Source: Hyphomicrobiales bacterium
GTDB lineage: Bacteria; Pseudomonadota; Alphaproteobacteria; Rhizobiales; JACESI01
DNA length: 64,000 nucleotides
Direction: 5' to 3'
NCBI GenBank assembly: GCA_039973685.1
Contig: JBDWKL010000054.1
Span: 21,132 to 85,131, forward strand
Below the pieces are notes generated by a model, which was not told the origin of the DNA, did no database searches, and saw only the letters and a program-made list of their open reading frames with translations. A program made the translations under genes and the position numbers. This document shows positions 1-7,837 of this stretch, in pieces. Position 1 is the stretch's first letter. Each line of letters opens with the position of its first letter.

Positions 1-318
1 CACGTCTATAAAGGCGGTCGTTTACAATACACATTCAAGATTTCATCAGGTAAAGCAGGCTTTCGCACGCCAACAGGCCGTTGGGGTGTGACGCGGATGC
101 ATCGTAAATATTTTTCACGCCAATATCATGGTGCGCCGATGCCGAACTCGATCTTCTTTCATCGTGGCTACGCTATCCACGGTACTAACAAAGTTAGTCG
201 TTTAGGTCGCACTGCATCACACGGCTGCATTCGCTTAGCACCGGGTAATGCGCGGGCATTGTTTAATCTTGTTCAAGCAAATGGTCGCAAGAATTTCCGC
301 GTCTCCATTCGTCATTAA
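1..318 (+). CDS. L,D-transpeptidase (YkuD family), C-terminal part
   Basis: The reading frame is open from base 1, so the gene starts before the window; 105 C-terminal residues are visible. They carry the YkuD catalytic signature: a His-Gly pair (AIHGT) followed by SHGCIRL, whose Cys is the nucleophile and whose Ser, His, Gly and Arg are family-conserved. Family members are periplasmic enzymes that form 3-3 crosslinks in peptidoglycan or attach proteins to it. The upstream stretch TPTGRWGV matches the usual TPxG substrate-loop motif. The N-terminus (signal peptide, any LysM domain) lies outside the window, so the subtype is not determinable. L,D-transpeptidases are prominent in polar-growing Hyphomicrobiales. 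Confidence 0.93.
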   Translation, partial: HVYKGGRLQYTFKISSGKAGFRTPTGRWGVTRMHRKYFSRQYHGAPMPNSIFFHRGYAIHGTNKVSRLGRTASHGCIRLAPGNARALFNLVQANGRKNFRVSIRH

Positions 319-327
319 GGGTAGGCC

Positions 328-1251
328 TTAGGGCCGGCACTCTTTTGTAATGAGTTCTTTATAGAGTGCTTGAAGGCGCTGGGTCATTGGTCCGGCGCCT
401 TTCTCTTTGCCAATTGGCTTGCCATCAATTTCAGCCACAGGTGTTTGCGCGCCAAAGGTGCCAGTTAAAAATGCCTCATCAGCGCCATAGGTATCAAACA
501 GCGAATAGTTACGTTCAAAGACAGGAATATCGTTAGCCTTGCAAAGATCGATGATCTTCTGGCGGGTAACGCCATTCATGCAGTAATCACCTGTTGAGGT
601 CCAAACTTGGCCTTTTCGCACGATGAAGAAATTACAAGCATTGGTGGTGTTCACAAAACCATGTGGGTCAAGCATCAAGCCTTCATCGGCCCCTGCTTGT
701 TCTGCCTGCAAGCAAGCAATTACGCAATTTAGCTTTGAGTGTGAATTATATTTTGCGTCTTGGCTCATAGGCAGGCCGCGCACTTGCGGCACAGTGGCTA
801 GACGAATGCCCGTTTTATGGAGCGCTTCAATCGGTTTTGAATGTTCCATAATAATCACGACCGTTGGGCCAGATTGTGAAAGGCTAGGGTGCTGAAAAGG
901 TTTCACCTTGGTGCCTCGCGTCACCATGAGGCGGCAATGAACATCGGTGGTCATGCCATTGGCGTCAGCAAGGCGTTGCAGCGCATCGGCCATTTCGGTG
1001 CGGCTCATGCCTATATCTAAACTCACCGCTTTACAGCTTTCGTAAAGGCGATCCATGTGATCATCAAAAAAAGCCCAACGCCCATCATAAAGCCGCATGC
1101 CTTCCCACATGCCGTCACCCAACAAGAAGCCGGAATCGTAAACAGAAACCTTCGCCTCATCGCGATGAACGATATCGCCGTTGATGAATATTTTGATGTC
1201 GCGATTTCGTTGGTCTTCCTCGGAAGAATGGGTAGTGTGGTTGTCGGTCAT
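328..1251 (-). CDS. Class IV PLP-dependent aminotransferase (D-amino acid/branched-chain type)
   Basis: A 307-residue protein of the fold type IV aminotransferase family (branched-chain aminotransferase, D-amino acid aminotransferase, aminodeoxychorismate lyase). FINGDIVHRDEAKVSVYDSG near residues 22-41 is the typical N-terminal strand and loop, and K173 in HSKLN is the expected PLP Schiff-base lysine, as in the K-x-LN stretch of D-amino acid aminotransferases. FLTGT and the C-terminal region also fit. Substrate is uncertain: the neighbourhood (ilvB, ilvN, ilvC, leuA) favours branched-chain amino acids, but the sequence is not typical IlvE. The start codon lies only 20 nt from the divergent sulfotransferase-like gene start. 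The N-terminal 18 residues are charged and not part of the fold, so a later start is possible. Confidence 0.85.
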   Translation of the reverse strand: MTDNHTTHSSEEDQRNRDIKIFINGDIVHRDEAKVSVYDSGFLLGDGMWEGMRLYDGRWAFFDDHMDRLYESCKAVSLDIGMSRTEMADALQRLADANGMTTDVHCRLMVTRGTKVKPFQHPSLSQSGPTVVIIMEHSKPIEALHKTGIRLATVPQVRGLPMSQDAKYNSHSKLNCVIACLQAEQAGADEGLMLDPHGFVNTTNACNFFIVRKGQVWTSTGDYCMNGVTRQKIIDLCKANDIPVFERNYSLFDTYGADEAFLTGTFGAQTPVAEIDGKPIGKEKGAGPMTQRLQALYKELITKECRP

Positions 1252-1271
1252 TTTTGAAGAAGGTCTCCGTT

Positions 1272-1994
1272 GTGACGAAAATCATAGCCATGTGGTCAGG
1301 TCCACGCAATCTATCAACTGCAATGATGCGTTCTTTTGGTGCGCGAAATGATTGCAATGTAATGGATGAACCGTTTTATGCGGCTTATTTGCATGCGACA
1401 GGTTTAAAGCATCCGCTTTATCAAGAGATTATCGATGATGGTTTGATCGACCCTGCTGATGTGGTAGCGCACTGCCTTGGTGCCGATGATAAGCCAATCT
1501 CCTATCAAAAACATATGTGCCATCACATGATCGATGGCTTTCCGCTTGATTGGCTCGATCAGGTGACGAACGTGTTTTTGTTGCGCGAACCTGCGCGTGT
1601 ATTGGCCAGTTATGCGGCGAAGGTTGAGACGGTGTCTGCGATTGATATTGGCTTTCCGCAGCAACGCGCATTAATGGACCGCGTTATTAAAGGCGGTGGC
1701 ACGCCGATTGTTGTGGAAGCAGCCGATATTCGCCGCGATCCTCAAAAGATGCTTGAAGCCTTGTGTTCTGAGGTCGGGATTTCGTTTGATCCGGCCATGC
1801 TGTCATGGGCGGCAGGGGAGAGGGACGAAGACGGGGTGTGGGCCAAGCATTGGTATGATGCTGTTTGGAAGTCGACAGGCTTTGCACCTGCCGAAGTAAG
1901 CCCGCTTCCCTCATTGCCTGATAACCTTGCCGTCATCGAGAATGAGGTGATGCCAGATTATGAGTTTATGCGCTCACATTGCTTGAGTGCATAA
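1272..1994 (+). CDS. Sulfotransferase-like P-loop protein
   Basis: A 240-residue protein with a PAPS-binding-like N-terminal loop (MWSGPRNLSTAMMRSF), followed by DEPFYAAYL and a LLREPARVLASY stretch resembling the 3'-phosphate-binding region of sulfotransferases. This family is usually annotated sulfotransferase family protein; no substrate is known to me. I chose the GTG at 1272 because AGAAGG sits 9 nt upstream; a TTG at 1254 in the same frame lacks a binding site. It is divergent from the class IV aminotransferase, with just 20 nt between the starts, so both promoters must lie inside the opposite gene or overlap. In some eukaryotic proteins annotated as branched-chain-aminotransferase-like the two domains are, as I recall, fused, which supports a shared role. 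Confidence 0.7.
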   Translation: MTKIIAMWSGPRNLSTAMMRSFGARNDCNVMDEPFYAAYLHATGLKHPLYQEIIDDGLIDPADVVAHCLGADDKPISYQKHMCHHMIDGFPLDWLDQVTNVFLLREPARVLASYAAKVETVSAIDIGFPQQRALMDRVIKGGGTPIVVEAADIRRDPQKMLEALCSEVGISFDPAMLSWAAGERDEDGVWAKHWYDAVWKSTGFAPAEVSPLPSLPDNLAVIENEVMPDYEFMRSHCLSA

Positions 1995-2008
1995 CGCCAC
2001 ATAATCGA

Positions 2009-3040
2009 TCAACCGACTTTGATCACCATTTTGCCGAAGCTTTTACCGAGCAACAGATCGTTGAACGCTGATGGTGCGTTTTCAAGACCATCAACCACCT
2101 GCTCTTTGTAAGTGACCTTGCCTTCTTTCAGCCAAGCCGACATATCTTTGACGAAGGCTTTATAGTCATCCTTGCCGAAATTATCGAAGATGATGAAGCC
2201 TTGCATTTTGACCTTCATACGAAGGATAGCGCCCATAATGGCGGGGCTGAAATCTGGACCTTCTGGAAGGCCTGTTAAATTGTACCAAGCCACGACGCCA
2301 CAAACAGGAATGCGGGCGAAGGCGTTGAGCAAGGGCAGGACTGCAAATAAGACTTTGCCGCCGACATTTTCCCAATAGACATCAATACCGTTAGGGCAGG
2401 CTGCTTTTAGTTGAGCTGCAAAGTCGTCTGCCTTGTGATCAAGGCAAACATCAAAGCCGAGATTGTCGACAACATGGGCACATTTTTCTGCACCACCTGC
2501 GATGCCCACAACACGGCAACCTTTGATCTTTGCAATCTGCCCAACAGTCGCACCAACAGGGCCGCTGGCTGCGGCAACCACAACTGTTTCTCCCGATTTG
2601 GGCTCACCAATATTGAGAAGGCCAGCGTGAGCGGTGAAGCCCGGCATGCCCATAATGCCCAAAGCCCAACTTGGATTTTCTGGAGACTTGCCAAGGTTCA
2701 TCACCTCAGTACCATCAGATACGGCATAGTCCTGCCAGCCACTGCCGCTTAAAACATAGTCGCCCGTTTCATAACCATCTAGGTTGGAAGCCACCACTTG
2801 TGCGACAACTTGCCCCGTCATCACCTCATCAATTTTAACAGGCTCCGCGTAGGATTTCGCATCATTCATTCGGCCCCGCATATAAGGGTCGAGTGAGAGG
2901 TAGCAGGTGCGCAATAACATCTCGCCAGCTGCAGGTTCAGGCACATCGACTTCTTCTAATCTTAATGTCGCGTCATTGGGCAGTCCATGCGGACGTTCTG
3001 CAAGGACGATGCGGCGGTTGATTTTGGATGATTGAGACAT
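2009..3040 (-). CDS. NADP-dependent oxidoreductase, CurA/leukotriene B4 dehydrogenase type
   Basis: A 343-residue medium-chain dehydrogenase/reductase without the structural zinc cysteines, matching the YncB/CurA and prostaglandin reductase group in length and motifs. Diagnostic segments are SLDPYMRGRM near residue 50, the nucleotide-binding AAASGPVGATVGQIAK near residue 155, and VYWENVGG near residue 222. Such enzymes reduce the alkene of alpha,beta-unsaturated carbonyl compounds with NADPH in the cytoplasm. It is convergent with the sulfotransferase-like gene and its start faces the ilvB leader region. Its natural substrate cannot be read from the sequence. Confidence 0.92.
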   Translation of the reverse strand: MSQSSKINRRIVLAERPHGLPNDATLRLEEVDVPEPAAGEMLLRTCYLSLDPYMRGRMNDAKSYAEPVKIDEVMTGQVVAQVVASNLDGYETGDYVLSGSGWQDYAVSDGTEVMNLGKSPENPSWALGIMGMPGFTAHAGLLNIGEPKSGETVVVAAASGPVGATVGQIAKIKGCRVVGIAGGAEKCAHVVDNLGFDVCLDHKADDFAAQLKAACPNGIDVYWENVGGKVLFAVLPLLNAFARIPVCGVVAWYNLTGLPEGPDFSPAIMGAILRMKVKMQGFIIFDNFGKDDYKAFVKDMSAWLKEGKVTYKEQVVDGLENAPSAFNDLLLGKSFGKMVIKVG

Positions 3041-3144
3041 GGTGAGACATTCGCAAATGAGAAGAAGGGGTACTCACCTATCTAATGAGGATGCGCTTGT
3101 GCATGCAAGGTTTTGTTTTGATCTGTCCCAATTTACCTCACCCC

Positions 3145-3173
3145 TTGACACATACTTTCTCCCCGCTTACTCA
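3145..3173 (+). promoter_or_regulatory. Possible promoter of the ilvB leader transcript
   Basis: A perfect -35 hexamer TTGACA (3145-3150) is followed after 17 nt by a weak -10-like TACTCA (3168-3173). Transcription would start near 3180, about 25 nt upstream of the leader peptide ATG. The -10 match is poor, so this is tentative. Confidence 0.35.
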
Positions 3174-3203
3174 TTATGTAACTGATAAATTTAGGTAGAG
3201 ATA

Positions 3204-3257
3204 ATGACCAGAATTCTAGTCGTGGTGATGAAGCACAGTGCCGGAGACGCAATTTAA
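3204..3257 (+). CDS. ilv leader peptide (attenuation)
   Basis: A 17-codon reading frame, MTRILVVVMKHSAGDAI, with five consecutive branched-chain residues (Ile-Leu-Val-Val-Val) at positions 4-8. It is preceded by the ribosome-binding sequence AGGTAGAG at 3192-3199. It lies directly before a long hairpin and an intrinsic terminator ahead of acetolactate synthase. This is the standard layout of transcription attenuation: stalling at scarce Ile/Leu/Val codons changes RNA folding and prevents termination. Alphaproteobacterial ilv operons are known to use such leaders. The peptide itself is expected to have no function other than being translated. Confidence 0.85.
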   Translation: MTRILVVVMKHSAGDAI

Positions 3258-3279
3258 GCGTCTCGGATAGGTACTGTGC
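3233..3279 (+). promoter_or_regulatory. Attenuator pause hairpin before ilvB
   Basis: An outer stem GCACAGT (3233-3239) pairs with ACTGTGC (3273-3279), and an inner stem GAGACGC (3244-3250) pairs with GCGTCTC (3258-3264). The leader stop codon TAA (3255-3257) sits in the apical loop, where the terminating ribosome would disrupt the structure. It fits the 1:2 pause structure of amino acid attenuators. Confidence 0.75.
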
Positions 3280-3286
3280 GGCAAAT

Positions 3287-3310
3287 AGGCTCCCAAAGGG
3301 GGCCTTTTTT
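3287..3310 (+). terminator. Attenuator terminator before ilvB
   Basis: AGGCTCCC (3287-3294) and GGGGGCCT (3298-3305) form an 8-bp stem with one G-U pair and a 3-nt loop, followed by a run of six T including the last stem base. It lies about 90 nt before the ilvB start, so it would end transcription early when branched-chain amino acids are plentiful. Confidence 0.85.
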
Positions 3311-3398
3311 ATTGCCGTTTTATCATAAGCTAGAGGGTTGGAATTTTTGTTCAACAACGCTAGGAAACGTGCTTAAGCTAGGGCCGATGGAGAAGATT

Positions 3399-5213
3399 AT
3401 GAGTGCCGACAAGACAACTGACGCGATAAAAGCAGGAGCCGCCGCATCTGGTGAAGAGATGAACGGTGCTGAAATGGTTCTGCAGGCCTTTCGTGACAAT
3501 GGTGTGCAACACGTGTTCGGTTATCCAGGCGGTGCGGTCCTGCCGATTTATGACGAGATTTTCCAGCAAGAAGATATTGAGCATATTCTTGTGCGCCACG
3601 AACAGGGTGCGGGCCATGCGGCAGAAGGCTATGCGCGTTCTACAGGCAAACCCGGTGTTGTTATCGTAACCTCTGGCCCAGGCGCCACCAACATGGTGAC
3701 AGCCCTTACAGATGCCATGATGGATTCAATTCCGCTGGTTTGTATTACAGGCCAAGTGCCAACGCATTTGATCGGCAATGATGCTTTCCAAGAATGTGAC
3801 ACAGTTGGCATTACGCGGCCCTGCACCAAGCACAATTGGCTCGTTAAAGACGTCAACGATTTGCCGGGCATTTTACATGAAGCGTTTCATGTGGCGACAA
3901 CTGGCCGTCCAGGCCCTGTGGTTGTTGATATTCCAAAAGATGTGCAGTTTGCTTCTGGCCTCTACACAAAAGGCCAACGCCGTTATCACAAGAGCTATAA
4001 GCCGCAAATGCAGGGCGATGCTCATGCAATCCGTGCGGCTGTTCAGGCAATGGCTGCGGCCAAAAAGCCGATCCTTTATACAGGTGGCGGTGTTGTAAAC
4101 TCTGGCGATGGCGCGACTGCAAAACTTCGCGAGTTGGCTGAGCTTACTGGCTTTCCGCTCACATCAACATTGATGGGCCTTGGTTGTTATCCAGCGTCCG
4201 GTGATCAATGGCTTGGTATGTTGGGTATGCACGGCACCTATGAAGCCAATATGGCGATGCATGGTTGCGATGTGATGGTCTGTATCGGCGCGCGCTTTGA
4301 TGACCGCATTACAGGGCGCACAGACGCCTTCTCACCAGACTCATTGAAAATCCATATTGATATGGACCCATCATCAATCAACAAGAACATCAATGTTGAT
4401 ATTCCAATTGTTGGCGACGTGGAAGAAGTGCTTTCTGCCATGATCCACGTTTGGAAAGAAGAGCAGCGCAAAGTTGATGCGGTTGCTCTTAATGATTGGT
4501 GGAGCCAAGTGAATAAATGGCGCGGCCGCAACAGCCTTGCCTATAAGCCAAATGATGATGTGATCATGCCGCAATACGCGATTGAGCGGTTGTATGAAAA
4601 TTCAAAAGGCCACGACACATACATCACCACTGAAGTGGGCCAGCACCAAATGTGGGCAGCTCAGTATTTCGGTTTTGATGAGCCAAACCGCTGGATGACA
4701 TCTGGTGGCCTTGGCACAATGGGCTACGGTTTCCCTGCAGCCCTTGGTGTGCAAGTGGCTCACCCGGGTAGCTTGGTGATTGATATTGCGGGCGATGCAT
4801 CCATTCAAATGATGCTGCAAGAAATGTCGACTTGCGTACAGTTCAACTTGCCAGTGAAAATCTTTATTCTAAACAATCAATATATGGGCATGGTGCGCCA
4901 GTGGCAGCAATTGCTTCATGGTAATCGTTTGTCGAATTCTTACTGTGATGCCTTGCCAGATTTTGAAAAGCTCGCGGAAGCCTATGGCGGTGTTGGCATG
5001 TCTTGCCAAAAGCCAGATGAACTTGATGACAAAATTCAAGAAATGATTGCCTGCGACAAACCAGTGATTTTCGATTGCCGTGTCGCAGCTCTTGCCAATT
5101 GCTTCCCAATGATCCCATCAGGCAAAGCGCATAACGAAATGTTGCTTAGCGATGAAGTGTCCGATGAGGATATAGATCAGGCAATTGATGAAGAAGGCGC
5201 TACGCTCGTCTAA
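3399..5213 (+). CDS. ilvB: Acetolactate synthase large (catalytic) subunit
   Basis: A ThDP-dependent enzyme that condenses two pyruvates to acetolactate (valine, leucine) or pyruvate with 2-oxobutyrate (isoleucine). The 604-residue protein has the N-terminal pyrimidine-binding domain with the catalytic glutamate in LVRHEQGAGHAAEGYAR, a central domain around CIGARFDDRITG, and the C-terminal ThDP domain with GDASIQMMLQEMST. NNQYMGMVRQWQ is typical of AHAS. The start at 3399 follows GGAGAAG; an in-frame ATG at 3387 is equally possible. Expression is very likely controlled by the leader peptide and terminator upstream. Unusually, its regulatory subunit gene ilvN is not adjacent but lies 2 kb downstream, behind three unrelated genes. 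Confidence 0.96.
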   Translation: MSADKTTDAIKAGAAASGEEMNGAEMVLQAFRDNGVQHVFGYPGGAVLPIYDEIFQQEDIEHILVRHEQGAGHAAEGYARSTGKPGVVIVTSGPGATNMVTALTDAMMDSIPLVCITGQVPTHLIGNDAFQECDTVGITRPCTKHNWLVKDVNDLPGILHEAFHVATTGRPGPVVVDIPKDVQFASGLYTKGQRRYHKSYKPQMQGDAHAIRAAVQAMAAAKKPILYTGGGVVNSGDGATAKLRELAELTGFPLTSTLMGLGCYPASGDQWLGMLGMHGTYEANMAMHGCDVMVCIGARFDDRITGRTDAFSPDSLKIHIDMDPSSINKNINVDIPIVGDVEEVLSAMIHVWKEEQRKVDAVALNDWWSQVNKWRGRNSLAYKPNDDVIMPQYAIERLYENSKGHDTYITTEVGQHQMWAAQYFGFDEPNRWMTSGGLGTMGYGFPAALGVQVAHPGSLVIDIAGDASIQMMLQEMSTCVQFNLPVKIFILNNQYMGMVRQWQQLLHGNRLSNSYCDALPDFEKLAEAYGGVGMSCQKPDELDDKIQEMIACDKPVIFDCRVAALANCFPMIPSGKAHNEMLLSDEVSDEDIDQAIDEEGATLV

Positions 5214-5246
5214 TCAAGTCTGAGGTTTGTTGGTGCCAGAGGTTCG

Positions 5247-5771
5247 ATGATGATTGCAAGAATAGGTGTCATTGGTGTTGTTGTGGCAGCGCTGCTTGCT
5301 GCTGTCGTTTGGTTCACCGTTGATATTGATCGGCGGGTTATCATACCCACCACGATTGCAAGCTTAGAGCCACCGCAAGGCTATGAACCGTCTTTGCGGT
5401 TTCCCGGTGTGGAAGACACAAACACGGATGGTTCCTTCACGCTGAACTCGTTCCCTGTTCAAGCCATTGGCTCATTAGGCGAGATGTTCGCCTCTGTTGA
5501 CCGCGCAACGCCGACACTCAACAATCGTGGGATCACGGTTGAAGAGACGATACCTATTACATGGCAAGGCAAGCAGGTTTTGCTCTTTCGTGGCAAGCAG
5601 AACAATGATGAAGGCGTTCCTCATGAAAAATGGATCGCCGTATTCGTTGCGGAGCGCCCTTACATGATGGCCTTCCAAGAACCTGTTCCTGGAAAGCTTC
5701 GCCAAGAGGATGTGATCAAGACTTTTTCATCTCTGCGTCTTGATGGTGTCGCCATCAATAGAACGCAGTAA
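5247..5771 (+). CDS. Hypothetical membrane-anchored protein
   Basis: A 174-residue protein that I do not recognise. Residues 4-25 form a single hydrophobic segment (uncleaved signal anchor or signal peptide), and the rest looks like one soluble, extracytoplasmic domain rich in beta-prone residues, without cysteines. The ATG at 5247 has AGAGG upstream. It starts 33 nt after ilvB on the same strand, so it is probably cotranscribed with it. A role in branched-chain amino acid synthesis is not implied by anything in the protein. Confidence 0.7.
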   Translation: MMIARIGVIGVVVAALLAAVVWFTVDIDRRVIIPTTIASLEPPQGYEPSLRFPGVEDTNTDGSFTLNSFPVQAIGSLGEMFASVDRATPTLNNRGITVEETIPITWQGKQVLLFRGKQNNDEGVPHEKWIAVFVAERPYMMAFQEPVPGKLRQEDVIKTFSSLRLDGVAINRTQ

Positions 5772-5781
5772 TAAGTTCTGC

Positions 5782-6189
5782 TTAAGTCGGCATTTTCGCG
5801 AAAGTTTTAAGGTCGCTATCCATTGCCGTAGATGGAACCGCGCTGTCGCAATAAATATTGACGCTTGGCTTGATCTCATCTTTTTGCTGAACACTGCCCG
5901 CACGCAAAGTGACAACACCTTCGCGGCCTGAGTTCGTACCATAAATCTGCGTCCCGCATTTTGGGCAGAAATAGCGGGTCATTGTGCTGCCGCGATCTGA
6001 TTTATGTTGGTAGGCGTTGAGTTCACCCGTAACTGTCAGGTCATCTTCAGCGAAAAATAGGTTGGTCCCATAAACAGAACCCGTGAGCGTTTGGCAGCTT
6101 GTGCAATGGCAATTCATTGTCAGCTTAATCTCACCATCGGCCACATAGCTCACCGAGCCGCATAGGCATGAACCAGTCAATTTTGTCAT
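5782..6189 (-). CDS. GFA-family zinc-binding protein (Mss4-like fold)
   Basis: A 135-residue protein of the glutathione-dependent formaldehyde-activating enzyme (GFA)/CENP-V family. It shows the complete cysteine pattern: C8-x-C10 in GSCLCGSVSY, C27-x-C29-x2-C32 in NCHCTSCQ, and C75-x2-C78 in FCPKCG, which bind two zinc ions in the family. The start is the ATG at 6187-6189, preceded by GGGGAAA; the longer upstream frame is not homologous to the family. It is read against the surrounding ilv-linked genes. The formaldehyde function is proved for few members, so only the fold is a safe call. Confidence 0.9.
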   Translation of the reverse strand: MTKLTGSCLCGSVSYVADGEIKLTMNCHCTSCQTLTGSVYGTNLFFAEDDLTVTGELNAYQHKSDRGSTMTRYFCPKCGTQIYGTNSGREGVVTLRAGSVQQKDEIKPSVNIYCDSAVPSTAMDSDLKTFAKMPT

Positions 6190-6320
6190 TGTTGTTTTCC
6201 CCAAAATGATGACTGGTATAGAAGGGGAATGATCGTCGTTTGGCAAGTGCTTATTGTGTGCGGTGTAATATAGTGTACTGGTCAAAGGAGTTATAATCTC
6301 ACCCAACATTTGAGGCCGCT

Positions 6321-7214
6321 TTGAGCGATAAAAAACCCGCAGGACTTGCCGATTATGCGTTGCTGTTTGGCCTTGCAGCGCTTTGGGGGTCATCGTTTAT
6401 ATTCATCAAAATCTCAGTAGATAGCATCCCGCCACTTACGCAAACGACGTATCGTTTGTTCATCGGTATGTCTCTCACATGGCTGCTCTTCGCGTTTTTT
6501 CGCGATGCTCTGCCGCGCTCGCCACGGGTTTGGTTGTTAATTGTCCTGTCTGCATTGGTTGGGGTGGCGCTACCGTTTTGGCTCATATCATGGGGGCAAA
6601 CTGCTGTGGCACCCGGTTTGACGGCCATCTTCATGGCGATCATGCCGCTGGGCACTTTGTTGATGGCTCATTTTTTTACAAAAGATGAGAAATTTTCAAA
6701 GTTGAAACTGATCGGTGTTGGGTTTGGCATCTTCGGTATCATGCTGCTGGTCGGTCCTGCATTGTTAGGGCAACTGGGTGGCGACTTTCTGCACCAAGGT
6801 GCAATTGTGCTTGGTGCCCTTTGTTATGCACTCAATGCGGTGGTTACAAAATATCTGCTTGAAGTGCCAAAACTGGTGTTAGTGATGTTCCTGATGACCT
6901 TTGGGTTCATCATGGTTCTCCCTGTGGCCTATTTCCAAGAGGGTGAGTTTCATTTTGACTATGATTTATTGCCGATGCTCTCCATTTTTGTGCTTGCTGT
7001 GTTTCATACGGTGATTGCAGGTTTTGTCTTGGTTTTGATTGTTCAAAGGCAGGGCGCGAACTTTTTTAGCCAGATCAATTTGCTGGTTCCCTTGTTCGGT
7101 GTTTTGTGGGCCTTCTTGATTTTTTCCGAGCGACCGTCCATTAACGCGGGAATTGCATTGATTTTCATTTTGGCAGGCGTCATTGTTGCCCGAGGTAAAG
7201 TGAAAAACACATAG
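6321..7214 (+). CDS. EamA/DMT-superfamily transporter
   Basis: A 297-residue inner-membrane protein with about ten hydrophobic helices in two EamA repeats, the second beginning near residue 155. LAALWGSSFIFIKI near the N-terminus is the typical EamA opening. Members export amino acids, nucleobases or other metabolites, but the substrate cannot be told. A TTG start at 6321 has TGAGG 6 nt upstream. It lies 14 nt before ilvN, so it is likely cotranscribed with ilvN and the following LysE gene, which makes amino acid export plausible. Confidence 0.88.
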   Translation: MSDKKPAGLADYALLFGLAALWGSSFIFIKISVDSIPPLTQTTYRLFIGMSLTWLLFAFFRDALPRSPRVWLLIVLSALVGVALPFWLISWGQTAVAPGLTAIFMAIMPLGTLLMAHFFTKDEKFSKLKLIGVGFGIFGIMLLVGPALLGQLGGDFLHQGAIVLGALCYALNAVVTKYLLEVPKLVLVMFLMTFGFIMVLPVAYFQEGEFHFDYDLLPMLSIFVLAVFHTVIAGFVLVLIVQRQGANFFSQINLLVPLFGVLWAFLIFSERPSINAGIALIFILAGVIVARGKVKNT

Positions 7215-7228
7215 AATAGGGCTTACCA

Positions 7229-7837
7229 ATGTCTTCCGATCTCGCCACACCTGACCAACCACAATCAGCTTACTTCCTAGTTGCAGGTGATGATACACCT
7301 GTCACCCATACGCTTTCGGTCTTGGTCGACAATGAGCCGGGTGTCTTAGCCCGTGTTATTGGCCTGTTTTCTGGCCGTGGCTACAACATTGAAAGCCTCA
7401 CTGTTTCTGAGACAGAGCACGAAAAGCAATTGTCGCGCATTACCATTGTGACGACAGGTACTGAAGCTGTGTTGATCCAAATCAAAAGCCAGCTTGATCG
7501 CATCGTGCCTGTGCATGAAGTGCGGGACTTGACGTCCATCGCGCTTTCTAAGGGCTATGAAAAACCACTGGAGCGCGAACTTGCGCTTGTGAAAGTACGT
7601 GGCACGGGTGAAATTCGTTTAGAAGCGCTGCGCATTGCGGAGGCCTTTAAAGCTGAAGTGGTGGATGCAACGACCGATCATTTCATTTTCCAAATCACAG
7701 GCCGCACGCCGAAGATTGAACAGTTCATCGCCATTTTGCGCCCGCTTGGGTTGGTAGAAATTTGCAAAACTGGTGTTGCCGCTGTTAGCCGTGGTGCTGA
7801 AGCAATCAACGACACTGCCAACGCTGCGAATGATTGA
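7229..7837 (+). CDS. ilvN: Acetolactate synthase small (regulatory) subunit
   Basis: A 202-residue regulatory subunit. The N-terminal ACT domain (about residues 26-100) contains LVDNEPGVLARVIGLFSGRGYNIESLTV, which binds valine for feedback inhibition in this family, and the C-terminal domain covers residues 105-190. Length fits proteobacterial IlvH/IlvN plus a 20-residue N-terminal extension common in alphaproteobacteria. It activates IlvB and makes it valine-sensitive. It sits between two transporter genes instead of beside ilvB; its last codons overlap the start of the LysE-family gene. Confidence 0.97.
   Translation: MSSDLATPDQPQSAYFLVAGDDTPVTHTLSVLVDNEPGVLARVIGLFSGRGYNIESLTVSETEHEKQLSRITIVTTGTEAVLIQIKSQLDRIVPVHEVRDLTSIALSKGYEKPLERELALVKVRGTGEIRLEALRIAEAFKAEVVDATTDHFIFQITGRTPKIEQFIAILRPLGLVEICKTGVAAVSRGAEAINDTANAAND

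Noticed and set aside
1254..1271. TTG start for the sulfotransferase-like gene
   Set aside because: The GTG at 1272 has AGAAGG at a normal distance, and the added residues would be the binding-site sequence itself.
5782..6393. Extended 203-residue start for the GFA-type gene
   Set aside because: The first 68 residues lack similarity to the family and the ATG at 6187-6189 has GGGGAAA upstream.
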